Of a stretch of DNA of 64,000 nt, positions 1 through 12,154 are shown piece by piece. The stretch comes from Salvator merianae. Its lineage: Eukaryota; Chordata; Lepidosauria; Squamata; Teiidae. Each line of letters opens with the position of its first letter. Position 1 is the stretch's first letter. The notes under the pieces were generated by a model that was not told where the DNA came from, made no database searches, and saw only the letters and a list, made by a program, of their open reading frames with translations. The stretch lies in contig QVOM02000034.1 of the NCBI GenBank assembly GCA_003586115.2, positions 128,871,936 through 128,935,935 of the forward strand. Direction: 5' to 3'. The translations under genes were made by a program, and so were the position numbers.

Positions 1-35
1 CCTTGTCATTGAAAGTACATTTCCACTGCACTCAC

Positions 36-153
36 CACTTATCTTCCAACATCTTCAAGACATACATCTGGGCTGTAACCAACATGTCTACAGTGACGAT
101 AAGAGCTCTCGGAATCTCTTTGATAATGGCAGCGTTGCACTGTAGCAGTGTTT
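36..153 (-). CDS. RGSL1: RGSL1 exon i (last exon in window)
   Basis: The acceptor is TTTATGCAG and the donor is GTG|GTGAGTG. It encodes (E)TLLQCNAAIIKEIPRALIVT and then VDMLVTAQMYVLKMLEDK, ending with two bases of a split codon. It continues the third RGS-like region. The remaining exons lie beyond the left edge. Confidence 0.8.
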
Positions 154-1335
154 CTGCATAAAAAAAGCAGATGGAACACCTTGCAGTTTGAGGAGGCACC
201 TGAACTCTTTTGCTGATGTTTGCAGATCAGAAGGAGGGTGATGTAATGTTACCACTGTACTTGTGTATAGTAGAGGCTTATAAATAACTTGTTCACTATG
301 GACCTAAAGGATGCATGAATGCCCAGATCATAAAACACTATAAAGGGCACCAGGAAAGCCATTTTCTATCCTACAGTAAAAACCAAAACCAGTTCATCCC
401 TTTACAATAAGAGTCTGATTCGCATACCAGGTGGGACACTGTCAAAGAAGAATGTCCTGACACAGTCATTGATCTGAATATGCTGGATCCTGGTATTGGG
501 CTCATTTTTGAGTTCTTCCACAGCCAAGCAGAACAGGAGTGGTGCTTCAGCATTGTGCATCCTAAGGAAGTGCCGGAAGTAATCCAGATGCACAGGGTTC
601 TGTAGCACATCTGAAAGTGTTCTAAAAAAATTAAGGAGAGATCAGGGGACTAAGTGCATCGACCTTGTTATCCAAATCTCATTTTACAGGATACTAATAA
701 GAAATGAGATCAAATGTATCTTCCTTCATCCTTCTCCATTCTAATACAACAAATCGGAGAACCATCAATCCAGCCCAGATTGGAATTAAAAATAGAGCTG
801 AAACATAATTATATTGCAAAGAGCATGACTATTCTCAGGATTTCTCCAGATTAAATCTCTGTTGAAGACATGATTCAAGTTCAGAAACAGCAAAGTGCTT
901 CCCAGTACTAAGAAACTCTCAATTCTGAGGCAGCAAGATTGTAGATAAGAAGCTTTTTATACTTCAAGCAGCCAAACAGCTGCAACAATCTAGGATCAGC
1001 CAAGTAACTATCTTGTTGGATACACTTAAGGTCCACTATATGGCACTCTTGACCCTGTGAATATCTTGCTACTGGTTCAGGGCTTAGCCTGCTCCTGACA
1101 ATGAATTAATAATAATGTTTACTTATAATGCCCCTTTCACCAAAGGACAGAACAAGAAACATATACAATTAATAGAGAAATGCACTGAATGCTATATGTA
1201 AAATCTTAGATTTAGATTAATGCTGATCTAATTCCTACAGAGGGGAGGAATATAGTGCCATTTTGGCACCACCATGTCTAGGCTATATCCCCCCTAAAAT
1301 GCATGGTATCCTGTTCTGGGAAAACCTGACTCATG
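154..1335 (-). other. RGSL1 introns, no feature recognised
   Basis: A 274-bp intron (154-427) lies between exons i and h, and the start of a long intron (611 onward) follows. I see no gene or clear repeat boundary. A stretch near 900-1080 is open on the minus strand for about 40 codons but lacks convincing splice sites. Confidence 0.5.
428..610 (-). CDS. RGSL1: RGSL1 exon h, RGS-like 3
   Basis: The exon encodes (D)VLQNPVHLDYFRHFLRMHN, then EAPLLFCLAVEELKNEP and CVRTFFFDSVPP, a typical RGS core (FRHFL, LLFCLAVEELK). Two acceptors are possible: an AG at 622-623 would add 11 bases, but only the CAG at 611-613 keeps phase with exon g. The donor is CCTG|GTATGC at 422-427. The final base joins AA of exon i as a glutamate codon. 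Confidence 0.85.
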
Positions 1336-2009
1336 GGCCACGGTCACACCTTCAACTTAAAGCTTCTTCTGGCCGTTTTAGAATTTCGTCGACCACATCT
1401 GTTTATTGAAATCCGTTTCTCATCGGTACTTTCTGCCCTCCGCGCGGATTTTCCGACATTCGGATTAACACAGCTCTAAAACCGTTGCAGTGCTATACTC
1501 CGTTTTTATTTCGAAGGTGTGGGCATGGAAGAGGATTAAAGAGGCTGAACCATGCCGCGGTGGGCGGTTGCTGCAGAACTTCCCTTTTGTTCTCTTAGCC
1601 AATGTGAGACGTCTGGGCGTTACCCCAAGTTGTTTCCATTCCCCCCTTCTTCCTTCCTCCACAGTATCACCAGCCCTTCTCAATAAACAACTTCCGGAAG
1701 CAGGACTGACTCCCCTGTACTGTCTCCGCTCTGGCTTCCGTCAAGCTCTGCCCTTTTTGTGGGGATTCCTGCCCTTTACAATCACTTCTTTAAATTAAAA
1801 GAACCAAGCCTTCTAATCTCCTTGTTAGATCCTAAACAAGGGATCAAAGCAAGGTGTGGAAGGGTGGCTGGTTGTTTGGGTTTTGCTTTTTTTTCTTTTC
1901 CACACTTTAAAAATAATAAGAATAAACTTTCTCTCTTCCCCCCCAGAGTTGTCCCTCCGCCACCCTTTCATCCTCGGCTGCTACCAGCTTTCAAATTTTC
2001 TTTTCTTTC

Positions 2010-2227
2010 ACAGATTTGCGCTACTTCAGAGCTCCGCAGAACAATAGACCATCTCCCCACTTAGAATAGAGATTAAATACTTAAAACTAAGCACTTCTCT
2101 GTGCTTGGAATCTGCATATGTAGAATTCCAAGCACAGAGAAGGTGATTAGTTTTAAGTATTTACTCTCTATTCTAAGAGGGGAGATGGTCTATTGTTCTG
2201 CGGAGCCCTGAAGTAGCACAACTGTGT
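2010..2227. repeat. Long palindrome (foldback)
   Basis: Two arms of about 100 bp around a centre near 2116 are reverse complements with few mismatches. GCTCCGCAGAACAATAGACC near 2030 reappears inverted near 2190, and GCACAGAGAA reappears around the loop. It lies within the 1336-2990 transposon. It may be a second element that inserted there or part of that family's own structure. Confidence 0.8.
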
Positions 2228-2336
2228 AAAACGAGAAGAAGGAAACAAAGGAAACGGCCACTTTACTGCTACTTTGTGTCTGAAACCTTCCCATCCAACT
2301 TGTCCCTGCCTGCGCGCGTGTGTCTGCATGGCTAGA

Positions 2337-2414
2337 AAGGAGGGAGGGAGGGAGGGAGGGAGGAAGGAAGGAAGGAAGGAAGGAAGGAAGGAAGGAAGGA
2401 AGGAAGGAAGGAAA
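2337..2414. repeat. (GGGA)/(GGAA)n microsatellite
   Basis: Uninterrupted GGGA units pass into GGAA units over about 78 bp. Open frames across it are low-complexity artefacts. Confidence 0.95.
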
Positions 2415-2990
2415 GGGACAGTGGGGAGGTGGATGACAGGGAAGGGGGGGGTGTAGGAAAGTCTTTCCAGGTCGGGGTCCATTTCAAGTGCCCTTTGGCC
2501 AGGTATGGGCAGCATACGTGAAATGGCTAACTGGATTTCTCTCGATTTTGGTGGAAAAAACCCGTCCGCTCCGTGGATGAGATTCTGCATTTACAGAGTT
2601 GTGCAAAAGTGGCCATTTAATAATAATAATAAAAAAGCCGCCACACTTTCTCACCAGCCAGGCTGCGAGACCAGGACCTGCTTGCCAAAGAAGGGTCTGT
2701 GGGGAGGTAGATGGCAGGGGATAGGTAGCTCTCTCCCACCACCCCCTGCATTCAAAAACTTGATTGACAAGCAATTATCCTATTAGAGCGAAGGGAGGGG
2801 CACAACGGTGGAAAGGGGTGGCGACGCAAAAGGATCCGTTTCAGGCAACTAAGAACGGGAAAAGGAAGGTGTGAGCAGTGAAGATTAAATGGAGAACAGA
2901 TTTTCAGGTGCTGGGTGTGAGCGGGGCTGGGACGGTTTCAATTCGAACTGCGTATAACACGGACTACTTCAAGGAGGTGTGACCGCGGCC

Positions 2991-4137
2991 ATGGAGGGTT
3001 TTCCCAAAACAGCACTATCATTATCTTGTAGAGAGAGCTACCATTATTGTTCTGGCAACCATGCATGTGCATGGACCGAAAAAGACAGCCACACATGCAT
3101 GGTGGTGGCATAGTGCTTATCTGGGTATTCTATAACTAGATGTGCATGTCCACCATGCATGTGTGGAGGCAAAAAAAGATCCCTGTGCTTGCATGAAGTC
3201 ACAATCTGGGTATTTCACAACGGCAAAATATCCAGAAGTGTGCATACCAAAAAGCGCACAGACAGTGTGGGGGATCATGCTGTCCAGGCAACAGGCAGTC
3301 AATCCAGAAGTCCTTTTCTACAGAACATTGCCTGTTGGTACTATATTTGGCCAGCATCTGGAGCCAGCTCTAGATAAGTGATAAGAACTGCAGCTTTAAA
3401 AGATTCCAACTTATATGAAAAGAGCTGACTGTGCTGTGACTGAGCAGACCTCTGCCCTTCAGCTTTTTCATAAGACTTATTCCCTTATGAATACCTTGGA
3501 ATGAGGTCTTCACAACACAACTATGAAAGTTTTTGGCACCACCATATCTTGGCTATATCCTCCTAAATATGGAAATAATAATGCTTTTTAAAATCCTCCC
3601 CTCATAGAACTGTCTGCAATGAAGGTTTTTCTTGCAATGCAAACATTAATTTCAGAAGACAGATTTTTTAAAATGAAGAATCTCCTTCCCACCCTTCACT
3701 GTTCCAAAGCTGATCAGGCTTCTCTGTGGCTGCTATTTACCCATAATTATAGTCACACATAATTAACTGTGTGATTATAATTAATTATAGTCACACAATT
3801 AGCATCATGTCTAGTTTGGCCCTGGAAGAAATAGCAGGGAACGTATCTATTCCTTAATCATGTAAATACCCGGGCTTTGTAAGGGCCTTTCTTGATGAAG
3901 GCCCTTTTCTCATGAAGGATAAACTCGATCTGGTCCAGTGAAGACTCCTTTTTTCAGCCAATGGCCGGCTGAATACTCCTGCAGAGACAATATAGTAGTA
4001 GCTCCATATCAGTGCAAATCTTGACATAACTATTTTTTTAAAAAATAAAAGTTATTAAGTGTTTTCCAACATACAATAAAAAAGAAATAAGTAGAAAATA
4101 AAGACACAAAATGGAAAGAAAAGACAAAATACATATA
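2991..4137. other. RGSL1 intron, repeat-like sequence
   Basis: Part of the long intron between exons g and h. About 3060-3340 contains a palindrome-like motif (CTGGGTATTTC with ATATCCAGAAG) that recurs near 45430-45465, so it is probably an old MITE. A 30-bp motif at 3530-3565 resembles 1257-1290. The end, 4030-4135, is A/T-rich. Confidence 0.45.
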
Positions 4138-5314
4138 GGTCATGGTCCGACATCGTAAATTTAATCCGTATCGGAAGAGTGTAAGGAGTGAATTCATCTC
4201 TTGATCATTCCCACAGTTACATTTTAACACGGACTCAATTGATACTTGCTTGTTCTCACACTGTTTCCCATGCTTGGCATGGAGAAATAGTACCTTTTCT
4301 GCCTCCGTCCCTTGTAAAATTCTCCTCCCTGTGCAGTCAGTGATTGGCTGCAGTTCCAACGTTCAAATCTTGACATCACAGGGGTGAGAAAGTCAAGCTC
4401 TGCTCTCCGTATGTCCCCGCTGCTGCCTCAGAACGTGGATTTACTTGGCAGTGTTACTAGTCATTCGCCATTTGCTCCTTCTCCCACCTACAGCCTCTAT
4501 CTACACAAGCAGGACATTAAAACCATGTGTACTACACAATTAAGCTTCTTAAAGGGCAGATGGCGATTTCTGCTCCCTTGCAAGTGCACTTTTGTGCAAT
4601 TGCGCAATTTAAAAGTAGCACAAAAGCAGGGAGAGGTCTGTGAGGAGGTAACGTGGGGGGGCTCTATTATCGTGATAGTGCAGTTCATGGCCAGCAAATG
4701 GACTCTGCCTCATCTCCACCCGAGACATCCGCAGCAGCATGTGTCCCCATTGTGTAGCTGTGTGCTGCCGATGGCAAAACTGATCTTGAGTGGATCCTTT
4801 GTTGGGGGAAGAGGACTGCAACCCCAAACAGGTGCAGTTTCTTTTTTAGTTTGATCAGCAGACGGAAGTGGAGGAAGCCTTTAATTTCTTCCTGGCAGTG
4901 TCAAATGGGGGATAAATAAAGAGAAAGGACCGCAGCTTAGCAAAGTAAAAAGGAGGACGGTTTTCTTTTCTCCTGGCACTGATGGAAGGGGAGATAATGG
5001 AGGCAGAAGAAACTACTGCACTTCCTGCCCACCCACAAAGTCTGTCATTGGACAGCACGAAATGGGAAGCCCTCCCTCTGCACGCCCCCAAAAAGTACAG
5101 TCCCTCCCAAATAGTCTCCTTCCCCATTCTCACATCACAAAGTAAAGCAGGTTAGTAATCTGGAATGGCTGGAGAACTCATTAAATCTGAATACAAAGTA
5201 GTCTGGATTTCGCCAATTTAGTCCAGAAAAACTACAGAACGGCAAGATCATGTCGGGCCAGTGGGAACTGAAGATGTCCTGTAAACTGATTAAATGCCGT
5301 GTCGGAACGCAGCC
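4138..5314 (-). mobile_element. TIR element family B, copy 1 (Harbinger-like)
   Basis: The ends read GGTCATGGTCCGACATCG and, inverted, GGCTGCGTTCCGACACGG, with flanking ATA on both sides (4135-4137, 5315-5317). The 1.18-kb body matches 47162-48269 in reverse orientation over its length, including a segment encoding PPFYFAKLRSFLF in both copies. No transposase domain was recognised, so it is probably non-autonomous. Confidence 0.8.
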
Positions 5315-5813
5315 ATAATGACTTTCAACCTTCCTTTCAGTGATTATAAGTAAATCTATAGTCACACCTTTCCATAACAGTTTCACTTCTTTTGAGAAAA
5401 CAAACTTCTTAATCTTAAACTTTTATTAATCTTCAAAAGCTAACATTAGTAAATCACCTTCTTTCTATCTGCTGGCAGTGGGTAAAGCTCACAAAGATTA
5501 AGAATATGATTATTTAACTCAGCACCCCAATGACTTTGCCAGATTGTAGATTTAGATTTGCCTGAAAAAAAAAAAATCTTTGTGCTTTTCTCATAGTGGG
5601 TCTTCCTTCTTAGGTTGTATTCAAAGGCAGTAAAAAAAACCCAAAAAACAAAAGCACATCTGAGGCGGCTTAGGAATGGCTTACAGACGGTTTGCAGGTG
5701 AGATCATTCCCACACCAATCTGTGCTTCCCCCCTTATGAACATTCTAGGCTAGAAAAGGTGGGTTATATTTGGGGAGAGAACATGGGGGGAATACAATGC
5801 TACCTGCAGGGTA

Positions 5814-5816
<3 letters not shown>

Positions 5817-5859
<43 letters not shown>
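5817..5859. repeat. (GT)n microsatellite
   Basis: About 21 uninterrupted GT units. Confidence 0.97.
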
Positions 5860-5861
<2 letters not shown>

Positions 5862-5880
5862 ATAGGTAAACACAACCTTA

Positions 5881-5983
5881 GGCCCTTTCTGCTTGGGGCC
5901 TGACACAGTCTGTTCATGCCATGCGGATGGCAGGTCCCTATTCCAGCATATAATCTGGAATAAGGCCCTGTGCAGAAAGGACC
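5881..5983. mobile_element. Short GGCCCTTTCTGC MITE, deleted copy
   Basis: Begins GGCCCTTTCTGC and ends GCAGAAAGGACC, with TTA on both sides (5878-5880, 5984-5986). It shares its right half (GGCAGGTCCCTATTC, ATAATCTGGAATAAGGCC) with the full copies at 20289, 39939 and 52495, but has lost about 75 bp of the left half. Confidence 0.8.
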
Positions 5984-6136
5984 TTAGGGTAGAACTCAGC
6001 ATTAGAAAACCTTTTGCCACTGCTCCTTAATCTTCTCCACTTGCACCTCCAACTGAGCTTAGTGCTAATCTTCTGCTTTCTACCCCACTGTGACCCAAAC
6101 TAATGTTTGCTTGGATCCAAAGCCCTAGCAACTCAC

Positions 6137-6244
6137 CGCCTGATGGGCAGCGGCGGCAATATGTCCTGAAGTTCTGGCTGAGAAGTTCCACAGCCTTCTT
6201 GGGATTCAGCTGAGCCAGTTCCTCAAATGCCATGCTGCTGTAAT
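6137..6244 (-). CDS. RGSL1: RGSL1 exon g, entry to RGS-like 3
   Basis: A 108-bp exon with acceptor CCTAAAAACAG and donor GGCG|GTGAGTTG. It encodes (D)YSSMAFEELAQLNPKKAVEL and then LSQNFRTYCRRCPSG, ending in one base of a split codon. The next exon begins with two bases when the acceptor at 611-613 is used, which fixes that choice. Confidence 0.82.
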
Positions 6245-7127
6245 CTGTTTTTAGGAGAAGAAGGAACAAGCATGGAGATTACCATCTTTTTTGGTTCTCA
6301 TTGCCAGATCAGAGGAGGTCTGGGTAAAGACCTACATGTGAATGTGTGATAGACCACAATACACAGATAGTTACGCAAATCTAACTGGTGATACACTGAC
6401 ATTGCCGTTAGGGAATTTTGTTAAAAACAGGTCTACAACTTATACCACCAGTTAAAAGCTAACCCTCCCAAAATTTCATATATCAAATTGAGGATATCTG
6501 TGTTTCCATGAAATTGTTCTTGACTGGACCCAGACAAAATGGACTGTGAAATGATCATGGAAAGTTCATCACACCTAAGTTAAGTAAATAAGGACTTAGT
6601 TAACTTTACTAAACAGCACAGAAATGTCTGCAAATTATGAATTGTGCCCCTACTTCACCAAGTACTGTTCAGTCAACATTTATAGGGAAAGCACAGAGAA
6701 GTCACTTAAGCTTCACAATATGAATACAATTCTCATAAATCAAAATGAAATGTCCCATTCTTACTACCAAATTCAGCACTGTCTTGCATTCAGTTCACAC
6801 AAAACATATGAAAGGAAAAAGCAGCTCACACCACTTAAGTGTACGCTTCCCTTCCTGCAAACATCCGAAGTATGAATGAGTCTTAATTTCAGTAAGAACT
6901 GGATACAGCTAATTTAGTCTAAGCCTGCCTTCCTCCTCAGAACAATTGATAGGTTAGCAATTACACATTTACAGATTTGAGTTCAACAAGACTGCTGACA
7001 TACAGTGTATTACAGGCTTCAGAACTTACTGCAAAGTTGAAAAAAGAACAATGCTTATGATTGGGTAACAGAAGAAAACGCCTTCTGTACTGTCCATCGA
7101 TATGTGGGGGTCCCTACGTGTGAAGAC

Positions 7128-7327
7128 GGTGATCAGACACAGCAAAACAGCATCCCTGAGGTGCCTTATTGAAGGCTCTGAGGTGGAACTGTTCACACAT
7201 CAGTCTGCCCCTCCCCCCTCATCATAAACATTCTGTGCTAGAAAAGGTGGCTTAGAAAAGGTTGGGAATGTGAGGGCCACACACTGTCTCTCTGAGGTGC
7301 CCCCTTTTGTTATGTCTGATCACAGCC
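7128..7327. mobile_element. GTGATCAGACA palindromic MITE, copy 1
   Basis: The ends are GGTGATCAGACACAGC and, inverted, GGCTGTGATCAGACATAAC. The interior shares CAGTCTGCCCCTCCC, a CATTCTGTGCTAG-type motif and GAGGTGCCCC with 52837-53036 and in part with 63040-63184. Confidence 0.7.
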
Positions 7328-10300
7328 AAAGGCAAGATGACTTCTGAGTCCAGTTCCTGTTAACTGCCCAAAAGTGAGACTCAGCTGAGCCATGCCTTCA
7401 CAAGCCTTTTTATCCCTTTGCCTACTCCCACCCAGAAACTGTCAGGAATCACAGAATATTGCTAGGTACTAATATCAAATCAAATAAAAATGTTTATTAT
7501 TGCCATAGATATATACAAGCTAGAAGTAGCATAAACAGATAAAAACACACGCTAGAAACAGTTTGTATAAAAGTACAGAGTAAGGCTAGTGATAAGCAAA
7601 TAAGCTCTATACAAGCACGAGTAAGCACAGCTATGGAAACAGATTATCATGGTCTAGAAGAAGAGGAGGAAAAAACACAGAATACCTTGGGTACTCTTCA
7701 GACTCCAACCTAGGATCAGCAATACAGGGGGCAATTTTGCCTTTGTGTTCCTACATGCCTCTCAGTTCCAAACAGGGGAAAGAAGGAAATACTGGTAATG
7801 CTGAACCAAAAGTGTGTAACAGTCATGGAGGATGAAATGAAAGTTCTTCTGGAAATTTGTGTGTGAGGGAGAAAGAGAGACTAAGTGCTAGCAGAAAATG
7901 CTTTTAAGATGAAGCTGTAACAGGTTTGCTTGAGTTGCAACTGAAATACAGAATTCTATACTTATTCAAGTGGCCTGTGTATAGTTTATGCTAGGCATAC
8001 TGCTCCCCTGAACTCTGCAAGAACCCTTAGCATTGGCAGTCTTTATCAGAATCTGTGAACCTCAAAAGGACTTAGAAACTTCATCTTTTTAGGCTAAAGT
8101 TTTATCAAATGCTGCATCCAAAGCAAAAATACCTTTTGATAGTGCTGCATTTGTACCCCAAGAAATCCCAAAGTGTGAGAAGTAGAAGCTTCAAATACAG
8201 TTATATTGTGGAAAGGATGCAATAACAAAAAGCCCTCTATGAAGAATTGCTTATTCTGACTGCAGAAGGCCTCTTTCCCACTAACATGGTGTGGACTACT
8301 TGATCTTCATATTTTAAGGGAAATAGTGCCAATGAGCTTTCAGGCTGTCAACTACAATCAAACCAGATCTGGGAGACATTCCTTTTTGGTACAGAAGACT
8401 AGTTTATGGAGGAAGAGTCACCAGGTCATTGACGATCATTGCTAGTAACTATATGACGGAGGATTTTCTTGGCCAATGAGGTACCACAAAATATACTTGA
8501 ACTCTTTCCTTTCTGATTCTCTAGAGCAGTCAAGTAATAATGGAAAGAGAGGGAAAGGTGCTCACTCAGAATCTCCCCGGGGTTCACTCCAGCACCAGAG
8601 CCTTCTTGTGTGCTGACAAAAACTAGACTTGATGAATTTCTGCTGTGGCAAAGACATCTATTACTAGCATATGTGTCCAGGAAAACACTTCTGTTGAAGT
8701 GTTCTGTTCATCTCATGAACAGAGATGAAAATGGCCGACAGCATCGCCTTACAAATATTGTTTTTCCTGAAAATGAAAAGCAAACAATAACAGGTGAATC
8801 TCAATCCACTTAAAAATATAATTAGTGAAAAATTGTAGAGATCTGATGTAGATATTCCCTTTGTTGAAACATGCTATCTAGTTGTGACATTTGTTATAAT
8901 GTGGGAGCCACTGATAATACAAGAGAATGAGACCAGTGCTATTGCCATGACTGTGAATTCAAGCCAACTGCCAGATTGAAAATGGTTATTTCCATTCCAC
9001 ATGCCTCATGCAGTCCCTGCAATCATAATAAGCTCCCCATCTCTCCAAGGATACATCAGTAGTCAATACTGCCAAGGAATGATTAGTTGGAAGAACTCCG
9101 TGTAGCAGATTTTTTTTTCTCAACTGTCCTGAAATAACGTTGAATACAGGAAAGGTTCAAAGGAATGTTTCTCCACTGAAATGGTATGTTGGAAGGCAGG
9201 CAAACAGCACTGAAGATGATCATATAGAGATATAACTTATGGACATAAATCTAGAAGGGCAATAATTTTCCCCAGCACCTGAAGCAAGGTTCAACATATC
9301 AGTTCAGGATTTGCACTGAATGTGTACTTTTAGAGTGATTAAATCCCCCCCCACTTTTGGAAGAGGGAAAGATGAAACCATTCTGAGTGTTAATGAGATG
9401 TTCAAACTATGGCCAAAGATGAAGATGGTTTCTAGATAAAGAAACAATACAAATTTTAAAATAACTTCAGTTGATTGAAGAAGCGTAAGCCTTTCCCTTT
9501 TCTATATCTGACTTGTGAAAACTGGCTACTAGAAGAAAGTTAGCAACAGGTAAGAACCAGACACTGCATCTTTGCTGTTTGCAAGGGGAACACAGAAGAA
9601 ATCTAATGTCTAGAAGGATTCAAAAAATGGCAGGAGTTATGAATTTCTCCAAGAAAGAAACTTTTAAATGCATCATTAACTATTTACTTAAGTTGCTGGG
9701 ACAAGTTGAAGGAATATCTAGGATGTTCATCATTAATTCCCAAACTTCTCCCACTGATCCAGATTACTACAGTAGTTGGAAGGCACTCTTGTCTTGTGCT
9801 TTCTGTTTGTTCTCAGCAGCTTCAGAAAGAAAAGAGGAAACTTGAACTGGGGATCGCTTAGCTTGTGGTGGAGATGGAAAATTGACTTTTTAAAAGCATG
9901 ATCTGAGGAAGAAGAATCTAAGGCAGCCGAGTCATGCTTAGGCAAAGAGTGTGAAGTCAGCTGTTCTTCCTGTAGGTTTTCAGCAAATTGTTTGAATCCT
10001 TGCATATACTTTATTTTAAGCTTAGAAAGTTGCTGTTCCCAAAAATCCAGAAGTTATGCCCAAAGACTTGAGATCCACGCAATGGAGACTCTGGAGTCAA
10101 CTTTCTAGTTGGAGATTATGACATGCTGAAGGGCAGAGCACAACTGCAGCCTTACCCATCTAGAGCAATTTTTAAACTGTTGCAAGTACCTGGTCCTGGC
10201 ATCAAGCCAAAAGGGAAAGGGATTGCTATGATAAGTCTGCAATTTTTCCTGAAGAAAAACAGGAGAAGGGCAGACAGCAATCATTATATGTGGTTATCTT

Positions 10301-10639
10301 GAAAACAATAGAAGAAACTGGGAGGCAAAGGGAGACATAAAGGTATAAACAGTCAAAATTGTACCCTCTGTTACTGATCTGAGGCCACAGAAGAAAGTCT
10401 ATCCAAGGTTTGCTACATTTCTCCTACTTCATTTACTAGAACCAAGGGATCAACTATTCATTAATTAAGTATAAAATTTCATTATTTGGGCCTGCACATG
10501 ATGCACACCCATCTCCTCTTTCAGGTTTTCTTAAACCAGGAAAGGTAAATCTGAAGACAATTGTGCTGCAAAAGTAGCATAATTCTCAATCCAGGGTGGA
10601 ACACCTTCCTCAGGGGAAGTGCATTTGGGGCTCCAGAAT

Positions 10640-11235
10640 GAAAACCCAAACTGTTGAGAAGTACAATATATATGGTATGGTAACCTCCAGATCAGACTAC
10701 TGTAATGCATTGAAAATGGTCCAGAAGCTGGAACTAGTGCAGAATGCAGCAGCTGGACTGCTGATGGGAGTCTCTGGCCAGACACACATCTGGCCAGACA
10801 CACATCGTGTTGGTCCTAAAAGATCTGCACTGGTTGCCTATTCTCTGCTGAGCCCAATTCAAGGTGTTGATGTTAACATAGAAAGCCCTAAACAGCTTGG
10901 GCCCTGGGTATCGGGAAAAGTGCCTTCTCCCATATTGATCGGCTCCTGTATGGAGATCTCAAGGAGAGGGCCTTCTTGTAGTTCCCCCTCTGTCAGAAGT
11001 GCATGGGTTAGGGATGCACAAAAGGGTCTTTTATGTGGTGGCCCCCAGACTCTGAACAGCCTCCCTCTGGAAGTTCTCCAGGTGCCTACATTATATGATT
11101 TTTGGTGCCTGGTTAAAAACATTCCACTTCACCAAGGTCTTTGAGTTTAGCTTCCTCTGGATGTTGTCTCAAGGTGTGATCCACCCTGGGACCTTTCAGT
11201 GAAGGGCGGGATATAAATTCTTAGATAAATAAATA
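10640..11235 (+). mobile_element. L2-type LINE 3' fragment
   Basis: The plus strand encodes SDYCNALKMVQKLELVQNAA followed by AGLLMG, the C-terminal end of an L2/CR1-clade reverse transcriptase. The 3' end has GGGCGGGATATAAATTC and TAAATAAATAA, as seen in reptilian L2. An 18-bp unit (CTGGCCAGACACACAT) is duplicated near 10780. It is 5'-truncated and frame-damaged. Confidence 0.75.
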
Positions 11236-11591
11236 ACAATTTGAGTTTTCAGGCTGGGCCCCCAAATGTACTGTGAAGAAGGTGTTCCACAAATGTGTTG
11301 GGCTTCTTTTCCTTATAAAATTCTGGATTTTTAAGGTAATGTTTTTCCTTTCCTTTGGCACCGTGGAATGTTGGGCTCTCCTTTTGTCCGGCTTTTCAGT
11401 TTCCCTGCTCACTAATGATACGGGGAATTCTGGGACATCATTTGTATACAGCCACAAAACAGTGTAAATACGTGGCATAGCTTGTATGGTTAAAACTGCT
11501 TGGTTAGTCCTGCAAAGTCTCCAACCTCGCCCTTTGTTGCAAAGCTTAAACACTGATGTTGGCCAAACAGACAGAGAACTTTTAGTCTTAC

Positions 11592-11817
11592 CAAATCTGC
11601 GCACCACAGGCTCCAATTCACGGAAGATAGAGCCTCCCTTGCCCAAGTCCTGGGTCCCCAGCAATTGCCAATGCTCCCCAATAAGCAGTTCAAAGTCTCT
11701 CATGCCAGCTAAGGCCTGGCTTAAATGAAGGGATTCAATGATCCTTCTGATTAGCCTAAGATCTTCTTCATCCTTTTCATATGGCTCCATTTCATTAGGC
11801 GTCTTTTTCTTCCCACT
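11592..11817 (-). CDS. RGSL1: RGSL1 exon f
   Basis: A 226-bp exon with acceptor GTCACTGCAG and donor TTTG|GTAAGAC. It begins in phase 0, matching exon e, and encodes an acidic-basic stretch (SGKKKTPNEMEPYEKDEEDL) followed by helical sequence ending SIFRELEPVVRRF. Its last single base joins the first two bases of exon g as an aspartate codon. An additional phase-0 exon in the 4.7-kb intron above it cannot be excluded, since phase would still be kept. Confidence 0.83.
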
Positions 11818-12154
11818 CTGCAGTGACAGAGACACAATACAAATGGTGCAGAAGATCTCCATGGCTATTTAAAGCAATGAGCACAGGATTAAGGGACACC
11901 AGAAGCTATCATTTAAAATGTCCTGCTAATGGTGTATCTGTTTCTACTTTGACTGGAAACAGCATATTTAGTGGAGATCTGGAGCCTTCTCCCCGTGAAG
12001 CAGATGTTCTACCACTGAACAAATGTTCCATGAAATAGATTGGAGAGGCTTTGGGCCTTTTTGCTAGCATCAGGAATGCTCACTAGCAAAGTGTCTCCAT
12101 ATTTTGTGGAGGCCTGCATGACTGGGAGCAGCCTATAGCTGCTTCTGATCATGG

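Larger units (their letters stand above)
1336..2990. mobile_element. Harbinger-like non-autonomous DNA transposon with internal palindrome
   Basis: The left end reads GGCCACGGTCACACCTTC. The right end read inward is GGCCGCGGTCACACCTCC. ATG flanks both sides (1333-1335 and 2991-2993), which fits a 3-bp target duplication. No transposase-like ORF is visible. Inside are a GGAA-type microsatellite and a palindrome with arms of roughly 100 bp. The 3-bp duplication and terminal GGCC suggest PIF/Harbinger, but the superfamily is inferred. Confidence 0.7.
5315..6136. other. RGSL1 intron
   Basis: Contains a degraded stretch at about 5650-5760 resembling the GTGATCAGACA MITE family (ATGAACATTCTAGGCTAGAA), a GT microsatellite and a short MITE listed separately. 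No exon is seen apart from exon g to its right. Confidence 0.5.
6245..11591. other. RGSL1 intron (5.3 kb)
   Basis: Apart from the MITE at 7128-7327 and the L2 fragment near 10640-11235 I see no supported gene. Open stretches at 8610-8813, 9579-9845 and 9733-10005 have no recognisable protein similarity or splice context. Confidence 0.5.

Noticed and set aside
611..623. Alternative acceptor AG at 622-623 for RGSL1 exon h
   Set aside because: It has the better T-tract but breaks phase with exon g; the CAG at 611-613 keeps it.
2274..2590. Open frames rich in KEGR or SFLP repeats
   Set aside because: They are translations of the GGAA microsatellite and have no other protein content.
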